A DNA stretch of 64,000 bases from Wuchereria bancrofti (Eukaryota > Nematoda > Chromadorea > Rhabditida > Onchocercidae): positions 19,605,060 to 19,669,059 of the forward strand of contig SSBO01000012.1 in assembly GCA_005281725.1 (NCBI GenBank), in the 5' to 3' direction. Under the pieces are notes generated by a model, which saw nothing but the letters and a program-made list of their open reading frames with translations, did not search any database and had not been told where the DNA came from. Both the position numbers and the translations under genes were made by a program. Positions 26,591 through 40,133 of this stretch are shown piece by piece. Positions within the stretch are counted from its first letter, which is position 1. Each line of letters begins with the position of its first letter.

Positions 26591-28961
26591 GAGGAAGTAC
26601 AAAAGTAAGAACAGTAACAGAAAACTTATTACTACTATTTTTGCATTATTATTTAGCGTCACATCAAACGGCATTTGTAAATGGACTTCTGGTATTCCAT
26701 TCAGTATTCCTCAAAAAAAAAAAAAAAGAAACTTCGAGAATGCAAGAAGAAAGAACTTAACGTTAATTAAGGTAGCAGTTTATACACGGTCTCATGCAAG
26801 GATCACTCGTATAGTATGTAAAGAACATTCTTCAATCATAGATTAAAATTTGTCCTTGCTGTAATAAGAAATTTGTAGTTGATTGGCAATGAATTCCTAA
26901 CCAACCATGTGAATAATATATATGTTGTTCACTCGTTGTCCACATGTTTGGAAAATTTTGCTTGAATCAAATTTCATCAAATCTATGTTGATGGAGTGTT
27001 TTCCGAAAATGAAAGCTTATTGCTGAGGTGGTAGTTTGATTCCGACTCCATAGATAGAGAAGTTGCAGGTTTTTTTTAAATGCCATTCTTCTGGTATGAT
27101 TTTTCAAGACTGACCAGCTCTGTCTGCCGAATTTAAAGTCAGAAAATTGTCCTCTCAGGTGATTTTCTGAAAACTAATGGGCCCAATCTACCCATTTGCA
27201 CATTTTGTCTGAGTTGTTTGGTTAGGAGATTCTATCGGAGGCATGTGCTACTACAAGCACAACTAACAACTCCACAAGGACACGCAAGCTTTGTCCACGA
27301 CAAAGAAGTTTCACCAAGACAAAAAAGGCTTCAGAATAATAAAGCTGTCTATCATATAAGATTTATAGCACAGATTTGTCATGAACTAATTAAGAGATCT
27401 AATTAGTATCTTAGCATTATAAAAAGACTGATCTATCCAAAATTCAAAATCCATTTTGAAATTTTTTCTATAGTTTCCGTAATTTATGATTTTCATCAAT
27501 TCAGGACAAAATGCTCATCTATAAGGAAGTTTCTGACCTTTAAGTTCAAATTAACAAGAAACTGAAGTTAATCTCGAACACCCAGTTACCCAGAAATAAC
27601 CTATTAGATTAAAAACAATACATCAGATAGTAGGAAAATTTTCAAAATGCTATAGCAATAAACTGCTTTCTTTATCAACAAACATGTAAAATACACTGCT
27701 TCTGCGACGAATTGTTTAAGAAATCAAATCTTGACTCTTTTGCATGAAAATAAAAAAAAAACAGCTTGAAATTTATTGAAATATAAATATGCGTTGAATA
27801 TGAAAACTGAAATTGCTAGAATAGAAAGTGTTAGTGGTATTTTTCAGTCTTTTGCTATAAATTATTTCATTTTAACTCCTAATTTTTTTATTTTATAAAA
27901 GATTTAAGGAAAAATTTCAAATTTTACTTTACTTTTTTTTTGCTGAATGAAATTTCCGCTTTGTTATTATAAATTTTTATTCGCAAAATCAAATGGATCA
28001 ATGAATTAAAAAAATTGGATGCATCAGTTAACTGAAAAATGTGATAATACCACTCAATATAGAATAATGTTTCGCTGGAAGACATATTTTACCGTACAGT
28101 GACGTATATTCAGGCATAAATTTATAAACAGCCTAGTCAGCATTACTTTAGACTATGACTTATTACAGTGTTTTTGCTCATCACTTTAAATAAATCTATC
28201 TTAAAGAAATTTAAAACTTCAATAACATATATTTCTCTAATACCTAAATTTTATAGCAATTTTTGGGCTCAACTTAATATAATTGAAAAACATAAAAATA
28301 AATTGATTTGAGATGAAATTTCTCAGAAAAATACTTTAGAATGATATTGTTCTAATCAATTATTAATTAATTTTATTCCTAATAATGATGAAGAGCCACT
28401 ATTTGTATAGTCAATTACCAGAAAACAAGTCATGATTGCTTTTAAAATGAAAAGAAAAACAGAAACAAAGGATTCATGAATTTCGGTATTGAATCTTGAT
28501 ATTGAATAGCATTCCTGTATTGCAAACATCTACTCAAATATTCTTCACTCAAAACTTTTTAACGAAATGATAATTTTTTACTGCCAAAACTTTTACAAAA
28601 GTACAAACTATGTTATATGTTAAATATAAGTGATAATTAATTGAAAAAAAAAAATCCATCATTCTAACAAAAAAAAGACAAATTAAGTATGATCAATAAG
28701 TAAATAACGAAACTGACAACAATACAATTAATGTTATATATATGTATATACATATATCCATGGAAAAGTTTGAAATAAATAGGACGACTCCAAAAATCAA
28801 AGAAAAAAAAATTTTTCAAAATTATTTCTGCTTAAACAATTGCGAGATGGAGCGAAGGAGAAGAAAAAGAATAAAAAAGAGAAAAAGAAAAAGGAATGAA
28901 AGGAAATGATAGAAATTTTTTAAAAATAAGAACATAAGAAAATTTAAATTAAACTAAGTTA
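26591..28961. other. Retroelement tail and 3' flank of secreted-protein gene 2
   Basis: The first 800 bases (to about 27410) are less AT-rich than the surroundings and have broken plus-strand frames with several cysteines, including a 62-codon open piece at 27218-27406. Position right after pol suggests the 3' part of the same element, perhaps an envelope-like frame or LTR remnant, but I see no diagnostic motif. From 27420 to 28961 I see nothing beyond ordinary AT-rich sequence and a purine-rich tract near 28850-28900. Confidence 0.4.
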
Positions 28962-31900
28962 TTACGCAATTTTCACATCAATTCCCATTAAAAAACATGC
29001 TATCGTATTTTGCGCCATACGCCGCCGTAATAAAGCTTTTCCGAATTCCGAAATGTACGATTCTTTGCCATTCTGTTCGTAATCCATCAGATAAACAGTG
29101 ATAAACATCGAAATCTGAAAGATAAAAACTACTGATAAATGATTAATTTAAGCTTACAATATGCCATTTCTAAGTCTTAATTTTTGATCAAATTGAAATA
29201 ATTGGCAAAAAAAAAAGAAGAAAACAATTGTTAACTGCCATTTTCAGTTCGTCTTCAGCTATGATAAGCCCTACTTTTAATCAAACCCTACTATTGTTTG
29301 GTTAATGTTACCCGAGGGTTCTATTTTTTCTTACTTAATATAATTTATTGATTAATCGTAAACATGACTAACCTTATCATTTGTTTGACTAATTCCACTT
29401 CGATATGAAACATTTTTTAATTCCTACTGATACTAACTGCTTATAATAGATGATAAAACAAGTAGCAATAAAACTTTACATAAATAAAATTATAACTTTT
29501 ATTTTGGTGAGGATGCTTTTAAACATATAAATGTAAATAAATTCAAAACCAAAAGTTTTTTTTAACGATGATATAAATTTGTCAAATCATATATGATTCT
29601 TTAACAAAGTTTTCTAATTTACTCAGTTTTATGAAATAATTAATGCCTTATTCTGTTAAAGAAATTATTTTAATAGTACATTTTTAAATGAAAATATGTT
29701 TCCAGTTAAGAACAAGAAATAAAAGTAATCAATTATTTTGAAATAATTTTATTGAATATGAATTTAAAAAATTGAGGAAGAAATTTGGTACCGGTCGTTT
29801 TTCAACTATGTTTTTTTCAATTTCTGGTGGTATGTATTCCTTGACATCATCCAGTTCTGGTGTACACATTTCTGTTTCAATATCATAGAAACCCGGTTGC
29901 ATCACCTAAAAATAGAAATAAAATTTGATGAAAAAACAACGACTGAAACTTTTAAAATCAATGAAATGCTTCTAGTAATACTTAAAATAATTCTCCTACA
30001 ATAAAATTATAAAATCTAAATTTATTCTTATTTGATTACTCATTTCCGTATTTATTTTTTATCAACCAAAAATATAAAAGCGCTCCCTTCTTTCTTTTTT
30101 GTCATCTTAAAATCGTATTTGATCTAAAAATTATAATATGAAAAGAAATTCTACTAAATAACAATAAATATAAATCCACTAATTAAGCGTTAATGAGTAG
30201 TCATCTAATAATCATATTTTTTTCCTTTTTATCGACTGATTTATAAAACATTTATTATTTACTTATAATATGCAGTGTGAGAAGTAAATAATAAAAAGTA
30301 TGAAAAAAAAAACCGTTTGATATTTACTAATTTTACACAAAAAGAAATTACTCTTATAATTTATGAATCAGACAAAAAAATTATTCTTCTAATTTATGAA
30401 TTAATTAGTAATATCATACGCAAAATTTCTTATTTAATGTTCTTACTTAATCATATATTTAAAATATGAAACATTTTTTTTTTCATCAAAGAAAAATCTT
30501 TAAAAATTTTCACATGAATTATGATTTTATTATATTCTGTAAGCATTTTAGGATGCATAATGTGCGAGAAAAAATTTTGAGTGTGATAAATAAATATGAT
30601 AAGGGACTGATATTATGTTGATTATATGTTGTGTGAACATACAGACACAAAAATGTCGATAATAAAATTTTAAATTTTCATCGATTTGAAATTCGTTATT
30701 TTCCTAATATTATGACTGCGGAGCAAATATAACTATTCAATAGAAAAAACAAATCAATTACGAGTTTTGCACTAAATAAATTTTACTACCAAATTGTTTC
30801 ACTGTTAATGGCATATGTTATTCATTTGATTTTATGTTTCATTGAAGAATAAATAAATACTGATGCAGTTAAATAATTATAATCATAAAGAATTATAATA
30901 GCAGTACAAAAGAATAAACGATATAAATGTAATTAAAGATTCCAGCCGTTTTTTTTTTTCACCTTGTGAAACTCCACTAAAGGTTTCATTAACTTCTAAA
31001 ACACAAATCAAAAAAAATTTTTTTGGAAAAATTTCTTACCGATTTTTCAGATAAGTTTTTCAATAATTTCGAAACAAAAATTGATCAGTAAGTATTTCAT
31101 GCCATTAGCATTATAGCAAGATCTTTTTCTTAATATTTGATTAAATTGAATATATGTGACAGAACTGCTTCTAATTATGAATATGGGAAAAAATGACTGT
31201 TAAATTTTAAGAAAATTAAATAAAAAAAAAATGAAAAGTTTATTTAGTTGCTAATTAATTATGAATACTACTAAAATGTTGTTTTAGAGAAATTATTTCA
31301 CGTAGACTGCGGTAGCATGCACAGAAAATTAAGTGATTAATTCGTTTGTAGTGAAATTTCAAAAATTCCCATTCCTGCACTTTAAAATGTCAACACTTAC
31401 AACTTTAAATGGTCAGACATTTCAATATTGTGCAAAATATGCATGGCAAATTTAATCATCAATCATTTAAAAAGATCAATGTCAAATGATTTTATATAAT
31501 TACTTTTAAATTGCTAGTAACAACTAAGCTGAACAACTTTTAATCAGCAATAATAAGATCAGAGTAATCAATATCAATGATTTATAATTAATAAATGCTA
31601 AATTAGCATCAATGATTTTCGGTAATCGAGGGATTGCCTTTAGATTTCAGAATATTTAATTAGCATAATTAGTTTACTTCTTTCATCACGACATCGGAAC
31701 ATTTATTACTACTACATTTATGCATGTTAACTTGCATAAAATATTAGGATGTACAAAGCCAATTAGAGTTGGTTAGATTGATTATTTTGTTCACTAATTA
31801 ATTAAGTAATTTGAAAATAAAAAACAACATACCTCACAGAGACAATCATTATCAATAAGTTTTTGTATCGTTTGTGCTTGTGAACTGCCATGACGTGTTG

Positions 31901-34900
31901 TTTGATTTCGCATTTGTTTACAGAAATCGCAAAAAATACTGTAATCAATTCTAGCAATAGTGGGGAAGAAAAAAAAAATTTCTTCTCAAACAATTAAGAA
32001 TGAAATGAATGAAATATTACGCTCTAATTTATCAATGTCAACTAGCACAGATATGTTTTTCGTTCCGTTTTATTTAAGCACAATTTTTCATATTTAGCAG
32101 AACGGACAATTTTATTTGTTATTTTCTCACCTTTTTGTAAAATGAATCTTGAATATTAATTTATTTAAATCTTTAATTTGAACCCTTTATCTTGAATATT
32201 ATTTTATTTAAAAGTTAAGATTCCTGCTTGGGATGTTTTGTTTTTCCGCTTTTCTCTACATTTTTTAATTCTTTTCTGTCTGAATGATAATTTAAACTTT
32301 GAACAATTGAATACTGAAATGGATAATCTATATATTGTACACACGTATGACATATATCTTTTTTTTGAAGAAATATTTTGTGAAGATTTTTTTTGCTATT
32401 AACTATTTCATCTTATTTTTGAAAAAAAAAATTAAAATTAAATTAATACCAAGTATTTTCCAATCTTCCACATGGGCACTGATTAATTTTACTGTTAACT
32501 TTTTCCGAACATGGTAATGTAGGATAAGTTGGATCCGGTATACCACCGATTCGCATTTCAATTTCAGCGACTAGATTTCTTACTGGTCGTATAACTTCAA
32601 CACCAAGTGCTTTAATTTTGATGCATCCTGGTATGGTAGGATTTTTGGGTGTTAGTAAAATCTGATCGGGACTAAATCGAATTTTCGGCCGATATTTTAC
32701 CGGATCAATGCCTCGCCTTGATAAGTAAGCTGAAATTTGAATTTGAAATAGAAATAAACTATTCCATTGCAACAAAAAAAGTGAATTTCAGAAAGGCATG
32801 CATTATTTCTTCCAGCAATAACATCTTTTGCAGTTTAGTGAAATTTATTTCAATTTAAATCAAAAAATAAAATTGATTATTGAGACCAAAATTTTATCAG
32901 ATTTTCACTCTCTCCTGCATTTTACTTGTTTTGTTTTAAGTCATAAATTTATCAATTTTGAATCAACCGAATTACTAAATTAATTTATCAAATTAATTTG
33001 TCAAACAAATTAACTTATTTAATTCACATATTCTAATGCTTTATGAGATACGCACTTTTCATCAGATTAATATATATTTTAAAATAAAAAATTTTTCAAG
33101 GTGATGAAGGAAATCATTTAAATTTTAAAACCATTTAAATTGTATATTACTGATTTTATTTCAGCGATCAGCAACTACTTTACAGTTGGTAGCAATAAAT
33201 AAGAGACGAAAACTGGAAATATTAAAATTTATTAATTTGTCAACAGTGACAAACTTAAAGGTGAAAGAGTGGTTTATCAATTTAAGCTCTATTAAAGCAA
33301 ATATGTTGCATACATACGCATGATTAAATAGAAAGTTTGATTAGATGTGATTAGATTAATAATTATGCCACTTTTATTTGTTGATTTGTTTATTTGATTT
33401 CACTTTTGAAACTACTTTGAAAAATTTTATCACTTAAATTAAGCTCAATTACTACCTCAGCTAATAAGTTAAACAACGAGTTAGAATTTAATGAGGAAAA
33501 TTTAATGAAAAAATTGAAAATTTACAACTTCTCACAAAAAAAAAATGAAACTAATGTTATCAAAGGGCGAAAAACTAGCTAATTAGTAACACAAATTACT
33601 GCTAAAGCTTAAATTTCAATCACCGTAAAAACCGAGAAAGGAAGGCTCGTAGCACAATATTTACAATATATATTTTTTTAATATACTTAAACCGGTAGAA
33701 AATTTGCTTATAAAAAAGAGATAATCCGGAAAAACGAATTCCCTTATTTGTTTTTGAAAATAGTGAAAGATCGAAGAGTTTCTCTATATTTTATGGAAAT
33801 GAATTATTTCAAACGATTATTCAATTTCATTTTCCTACATGCTTACAATATATAATTTTTCTAGAAAAAAATGGAAGACAAACTTTTTCATTTTTAATAT
33901 TATACATTATTAAGACATTAAGACAGAAACATTAAAGATTAAAACTCATTAATTCTTTGAAATGTAATTATTTTAATTAAAAAATAAAAATGAAAATTAT
34001 TGATTTCACCCAGGATTTCTTTTGCTGTGGTATAGTAAGGAATTTGCATTTGTATTCTAGTTGCTTCTTATTTCCCCTTCCCTTTTTCTTTTTTTATTCA
34101 ATTTTGCTACATTTCTAATAAGATGAAAATGACTGATCACAAAAGATATGAGAATAAATGGTCAAAAAAAAAAAAAGTTCATTCGGATAACATAACCTGA
34201 AATTCTTGAATGAAAGATAAAAGATACATTTTGTCTTTGTTTTTACTTCAATATCCTTTAAATTTTGGTTAGAACAAGAAGAAATTCAATTAATATTGCT
34301 CATTNTCCTGCATTTTGCTTGTTTTGTTTTAAATCATAAATTTATCAATTTTGAATCAGCCGAATTACTAAATTAATTTATCAAATTAATTTGTCAAACA
34401 AATTAACTTATTAAATTCACATATTCTAATGCTTTGTGAGATACGCACTTTTCATCAGATTAAAATATATTTTAAAATAAAAAATTTTTCAAGGTGATGA
34501 AGGGAATCATTTAAATTTTAAAACCATTTAAATTGTATATTACTGATTTTATTTCAGCAATCAGCAGCTACTTTACAATTGGTAGCAATAAATAAGAGAC
34601 GAAAACTGGAAATATTAAAATTTATTAATTTGTCAACAGTGACAACCTTAAAGGTGAAAGAGTGGTTTATCAATTTAAGCTCTATTAAAGCAAATATGTT
34701 TCATACATACGCATGATTAAATAGAAAGTTTGATTAGATGTGATTAGATTAATAATTATGCCACTTTTATTTGTTGATTTGTTTATTTGATTTCACTTTT
34801 GAAACCACTTTGAAAGATTTTATCACTTAAATTAAGCTCAATTACTACCTCAGCTAATAAGTTAAACAACGAGTTAGAGTTTAATGAGGAAAATTTAATG

Positions 34901-36994
34901 AAAAAATTGAAAATCTACAACTTCTCACAAAAAAAAAATGAAACTAATGTTATCAAAGGGCGAAAAACTAGCTAATTAGTAACACAAATTACTGCTAAAG
35001 CTTAAATTTCAATCACCGTAAAAACCGAGAAAGGAAGGCTCGTAGCACAATATTTACAATATATATTTTTTTAATATACTTGAACCGGTAGAAAATTTGC
35101 TTATAAAAAGAGATAATCCGGAAAAACGAATTCCCTTATTTGTTTTTGAAAATAGTGAAAGATCGAAGAGTTTCTCTATCTTTTATGGAAATGAATTATT
35201 TCAAACAATTATTCAATTTCATTTTCCTACATGCTTACAATATATAATTTTTCTAGAAAAAAATGGAAGACAAACTTTTTCATTTTTAATATTATACATT
35301 ATTAAGACATTAAGACAGAAACATTAAAGATTAAAACTCATTAATTCTTTGAAATGTAATTATTTTAATTAAAAAATAAAAATGAAAATTATTGATTTCA
35401 CCCAGGATTTCTTTTGCTGTGGTATAGTAAGGAATTTGCATTTGTATTCTAGTTGCTTCTTATTTCCCCTTCCCTTTTTCTTTTTTTATTCAATTTTGCT
35501 ACATTTCTAATAAGATGAAAATGACTGATCACAAAAGATATGAGAATAAATGGTCAAAAAAAAAAAAAGTTCATTCGGATAACATAACCTGAAATTCTTG
35601 AATGAAAGATAAAAGATACATTTTGTCTTTGTTTTTACTTCAATATCCTTTAAATTTTGGTTAGAACAAGAAGAAATTCAATTAATATTGCTCATTTCAA
35701 AAAATTATTTAGCAAAAACTTCAAAAATTTCTTCTCTTCATTGCATAACTTTTCCACTTTTCATTATGCAGTTGTTGTCTGGTAAACAAAATATAATTTA
35801 TAAAAAGAAAAAAATGAATCATAAAAGAAAAGAATTGAATAATAAAGGAGTTTTTATTACTAGTACTTTATTGCATTACCTCGCTTTTCTTTCATCTGTT
35901 AAATAATTTTATTAGAAAGGAAAAAAAGATTAGTTGGAAAGTAGGAGAAATTTTGCTTTTTTCATTTTTTACTGTTTTTTTTGCTTTATTTGAAGAAAAA
36001 AATTTGAAAAAAAAAACACAATAGTACAGTTAAATCAGAATACTATTCAAATTAAAAAGTTATTGGAATATTTAGTTTCATTTCACAGTTTCACATTTCA
36101 AAAAAATTTTTGCAAATTATGAAATGCTGTGATATTTGCAAGATAGGTCGCTATGTCCATATACATAGCATGTGGGAAAGTGGAATATATTTTATGTTAA
36201 TAATAATAAATGTGACATAATTAAGCAAGCATATAGCGATAGAAGTTTAGCAGAAGCTAAATTCAACAAGGAATGGGAAATATGAGTTGACACGGGTGAG
36301 AAATTGGATTTGATAGGAGCTAATACAGATAATGATGGATTTGAAACGGAACGAAATAGGTGGGAGTGCATTTCAAATAAATTGCTGTGGGTAAGAATGA
36401 GTGTGGAGTGGGAAGCAGTCAACTTATGAGATAATTTGGATCATAATAAATGAAATATATGAAAGGAAAGAGAAAAAAAAAACATTCATTCGCTGCAGTT
36501 TATTAAACAAAACCATAAACTTACTTCTTAAAACTTCTTCATTTCAATTTAAATAATGAAAATTATTAAATATTTTTTAAATTTGCTCATCAATAAAATC
36601 AGACCATCCTGCACTCTTTTCTATGTCGCATTTTTATTTTTAACTAATATTTATTATTATCATTGTTACTACTATTATTATTATTACTGTTATTATTATT
36701 GTTATTATTATTATTAATTACCTGATTAAGTTAACGATTTGAATGTTCTCAAACAATTTTACTCGGAAAAATGGGAGATAAAAAACAAGCATTTTTATTG
36801 GAAAATAATTTCAAATTAATTAAAAAAAATATTCTTGTTTTACCTGTGCCACATGCGCCAGAAACACGAATATTAACTTCAGCTCGATCTTGCTGCGCTT
36901 CAACGTTATTATTGCTTTGGAGAAGCAATAATCCAGCTAATAGATAAAGTGAGGTAAAAGGAAGATGAAAAAGTGAGACTTGAAGTTGAAACAT
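28962..36994 (-). CDS. Secreted cysteine-rich protein of a nematode-type family, function unknown (paralogue 2)
   Basis: Proposed exons: 36994-36844, 32729-32450, 31938-31833, 29905-29792, 29114-28962; phases agree and give 267 residues. Exon 1 starts MFQLQVSLF and supplies a hydrophobic signal peptide (SLYLLAGLLLL), so secretion is expected. Exon 2 is the longest (PGCIKIKALGVEV, LPCSEK, CPCGRLENT) and corresponds to exons 2 plus 3 of the paralogue at 8142-16072. Exon 3 begins by completing a cysteine of CIFCDFC, matching CVYCDIC there, and contains CLCE; exon 4 has EMCTPEL; exon 5 ends with IACFLMG and DVKIA. The acceptor at 31939 was chosen because the one 11 bases upstream would make a stop at the junction. 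Intron 1 includes a redundant block (32913-35696), so its true length is about 2.7 kb. No function is assigned. Confidence 0.8.
32913..34304. repeat. Left copy of a ~1.39-kb redundant block
   Basis: Matches 34306-35696, which follows the N at 34305. Several single-base differences are visible (for example TTTACTTG against TTTGCTTG at the left end), so the copies look like two haplotypes or two assemblies of one locus. The block is wholly within intron 1 of the secreted-protein gene. Confidence 0.85.
34305..34305. other. Single-N contig join 2
   Basis: Lone N at the exact boundary between the two copies of the 1.39-kb block. Confidence 0.85.
34306..35696. repeat. Right copy of the ~1.39-kb redundant block
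   Basis: Near-identical to 32913-34304. After 35696 the sequence continues into unique DNA, as expected if a new contig began 1.39 kb before the end of the previous one. Confidence 0.85.
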
Positions 36995-39048
36995 CAATGA
37001 GGTGTTGCTGATAGGCGGTAAAATGTATTGAGTTTTTGGAGCACCCACAAAGATGGGTGATATGGGTCGGTAATAAACGGAGATGGGTGGGACTTCATTA
37101 CTCTCCCCCCTCTTCAAAGACCATCAACAATATATCTGAAGTCGTTCGGGTATGATAACAACAATAACATATTTCTTAAAGATGGACAAAAATAATCTCG
37201 ACAAAATGCTACAGCAACAGATGATGACGATGACGACAATGATGATGATGACAACGATGACGATGACAACGACAACGATGATAACATCAACAATATATGG
37301 CAATGAACAAAGAAGCAGCATGCGAAAGTGATGACAATGAATTATGGTTATAAAGGCATACATATATATTGCTTGGGAAAGACAATTTAATTGGTACTTG
37401 AAATATTAATTACTGTTAAATTATTATTACTATTACTATCAACGCAAATAGTCATCATTACTCACACCATTACCATTCATTATTATCATTATTATTAATT
37501 ATCATTGTTACTATTATTATTATCATCGTTATTGTTCTTATTATTATTAACAATATTATTACCAATCAATAACGACAGTAACGTAGCATTTCCTCCTTTC
37601 GTCATTTCCTGTCCGTCCATTTTAATCTCTTTGATTTAAATTCATTGAAAAAAAAAACAGGACAAAAGGAGAATTAGAATTTTTTCCATCATATTATCAT
37701 CGAAAGATGAATGTAATATAAAAAGAATGAAACAAAAATCTTTTTTAAACTAAAATGATTTTCAAACAGAAAAGAGACAGTGCTAATTGCACGGTGGAAA
37801 ACTGCAAGCAGACAAATATTTCTCCTAAAGACAATTTAAAAAATAAAATTAAAGAGAAAAATCGAAACATTCCTTCAAATAGCATGAAAAATAAATGAAG
37901 TAACATTAATCCTGATATTGATATCCCCTATTTCCAGTAGATAAAACTAATCAGTGAGTTATGTGCCACTAATTGATTAATCAATTTTGTCACAGTCGAT
38001 TTAGCAGTGGGAAGAAAAGGAAAAAGATTGGTCATGATTAATGTCATTTAATTACATTATCGAAATCACTAGACAGCGCATTTCCAACCCATTTTTAAAC
38101 CTTTTCTTCTCTTTGTTAGTAGATGAAATTTTTTCTCAAAAAAGTGAAAAATGAAACCAATACTTCGTTTAATTTCAAATATATATACATATATATATAT
38201 ATATATAAAATAGTATGTTCCCTTTTTTCAAACAGTAGGGAAATAATTTGTACAAATTACAAGCACCTTTTTTTGTTGGGAATATTAAAACCAAAAAAAA
38301 AAAACCAAACACCAATCTACAATTTTTTTACCTATCATTGTCTTTTAGGGGCATATTAACAGATATCTAAATTACTGTCAAACAGCCCTCCCTTTCCAAA
38401 AATGATGTTAAAACTAGCCACTATTGACTGGTGCCACTCAAACTTTTTTTATTGTCATTCTCTTACGGAACGAAAAAAAAGGATATTTATATGGAAAACA
38501 TGAATGTTTATAGCATAACCTCAACCTCTGATAATAGGTTATTGATAAAACATCACATTCCTAACGATGCAAAATCTTTATACCATATGCCTAAATAATA
38601 TCAGAGAGGAAATTTTACACTGATTACAAAATTTCAGCTACGCAAAAATGAAATGGAAATTTACAAGCACTAATAATAACTTCCATTTTGGAGTCGATAT
38701 CAGGATAGATGATAACAGCTCAGTAAACTGAATGATAAATTGCAAAACTTAACCTATCAAGATTGATGATTTGCCAAATTTAACAATGTCAGAAGATATA
38801 TCATTTCATGTTATATATAAATCATGATGAACACTTAGTTTTTTATTGAGGGAAAAAATATCAGAGAAAACCGATATCAGAGAAAACCAACTGTCAATAA
38901 TAAAGTGTCTCCCATTAAAAAATAAAGAACATATAACGACTTTTTACACTGGTTGTTAAACCTATCTGCAATGCATTGTATCAACAAATGAATGATATTC
39001 GTTAGTTTATGACTGTAGAACAAATGATGTATTTTTTTTGCTAGCCGT
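35921..39048. repeat. First copy of a ~3.1-kb redundant block
   Basis: Repeated at 39050-42174 and, from 36003 on, at 47357 to about 50398. It carries exon 1 of secreted-protein gene 2 (36844-36994), a GAT/GAC trinucleotide tract (about 37215-37285) and ATT-rich microsatellites. Copies differ by scattered substitutions, microsatellite length and homopolymer length. Confidence 0.85.
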
Positions 39049-39049
39049 N
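39049..39049. other. Single-N contig join 3
   Basis: Lone N; sequence to its right restarts at the equivalent of position 35921. Confidence 0.85.
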
Positions 39050-39982
39050 AAAAAAAGATTAGTTGGAAAGTAGGAGAAATTTTGCTTTTTTCATTTTTTA
39101 CTCAGTTTTTTTTTGCTTTATTTGAAGAAAAAAATTTGAAAAAAAAACACAATAGTATAGTTAAATCAGAATACTATTCAAATTAAAAAGTTATTGGAAT
39201 ATTTAGTTCCATTTCGCAGTTTCACATTTCAAAAAAATTTTTGCAAATTATGAAATGCTGTGATATTTGCAAGATAGGTCGCTATGTCCATACACAAAAA
39301 AAAAAGTCGAATATATTTTATGTTATGATAATAAATGTGACATAATTAAGCAAGCGTATATAGATAGAAGTTTAGCAGAAGCTAAATTCAACAAGGAATG
39401 GGAAATATGAGTTGACACGGATGAGAAATTGGATTTGATAGGAGCTAATACAGATAACGATGGATTTGAAACGGAATGAAATAGGTAGGAGTGCATTTCA
39501 AATAAATTGGTGTGGGTAAGAATGAGTGTGAGTGGGAAGCAGTCAACTTATGAGATAATTTGGATCATAATAAATGAAATATATGAAAGGAAAGAAAAAA
39601 AAACATTCATTCGCTGCAATTTATTAAACAAAACCATAAACTCACAACACTTCTTAAAACTTCTTTATTTCAATTTAAATAATGAAAATTATTAAATATT
39701 TTTTAAATTTGCTCATCAATAAAATCAGACCATCCTGCACTCTTTTCTATGTCGCATTTTTATTTTTAACTAATATTTATTATTATATTCATTACTACTA
39801 TTATTATCATTATTATTACTTATTACTGTTATTATTATTGTTATTATTATTATTAATTACCTGATTAAGTTAACGATTTGAATGTTTTCAAACAATTTTA
39901 CTCGGAAAAATGGGAGATAAAAAACAAGCATTTTTATTGGAAAATAATTTCAAATTAATTAAAAAAAATATTCTTGTTTTAC

Positions 39983-40133
39983 CTGTGCCACATGCGCCAG
40001 AAACACGAATATTAACTTCAGCTCGATCTTGCTGCGCTTCAACGTTATTATTGCTTTGGAGAAGCAATAATCCAGCTAATAGATAAAGTGAGGTAAAAGG
40101 AAGATGAAAAAGTGAGACTTGAAGTTGAAACAT
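39983..40133 (-). CDS. Redundant copy of exon 1 of secreted-protein gene 2
   Basis: Same signal-peptide exon as 36844-36994 with the same start and GT donor; no downstream exons of that gene follow within this contig copy before the next join to the left. Treat as an assembly duplicate. Confidence 0.75.

Noticed and set aside
31939..31949. Acceptor GCTAG at 31950 for exon 3 of secreted-protein gene 2
   Set aside because: Using it joins TG to A and makes an immediate stop; the acceptor 11 bases further on restores a cysteine that the paralogue also has.
36192..36422. Minus-strand 76-codon frame rich in Ser, Leu and His (again at 47546-47776)
   Set aside because: Open at the same place in two redundant copies only; disrupted in the third (39296-39540) by small indels, which argues against selection. 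No splice or similarity support.
36820..36860. Walker A-like reading GACGTGKT at the end of the signal-peptide exon (also in both redundant copies)
   Set aside because: The GKT comes from translating through the splice donor GGCACAG|GTAAAAC. The coding exon ends before it and the joined protein has no P-loop or NTPase domain.
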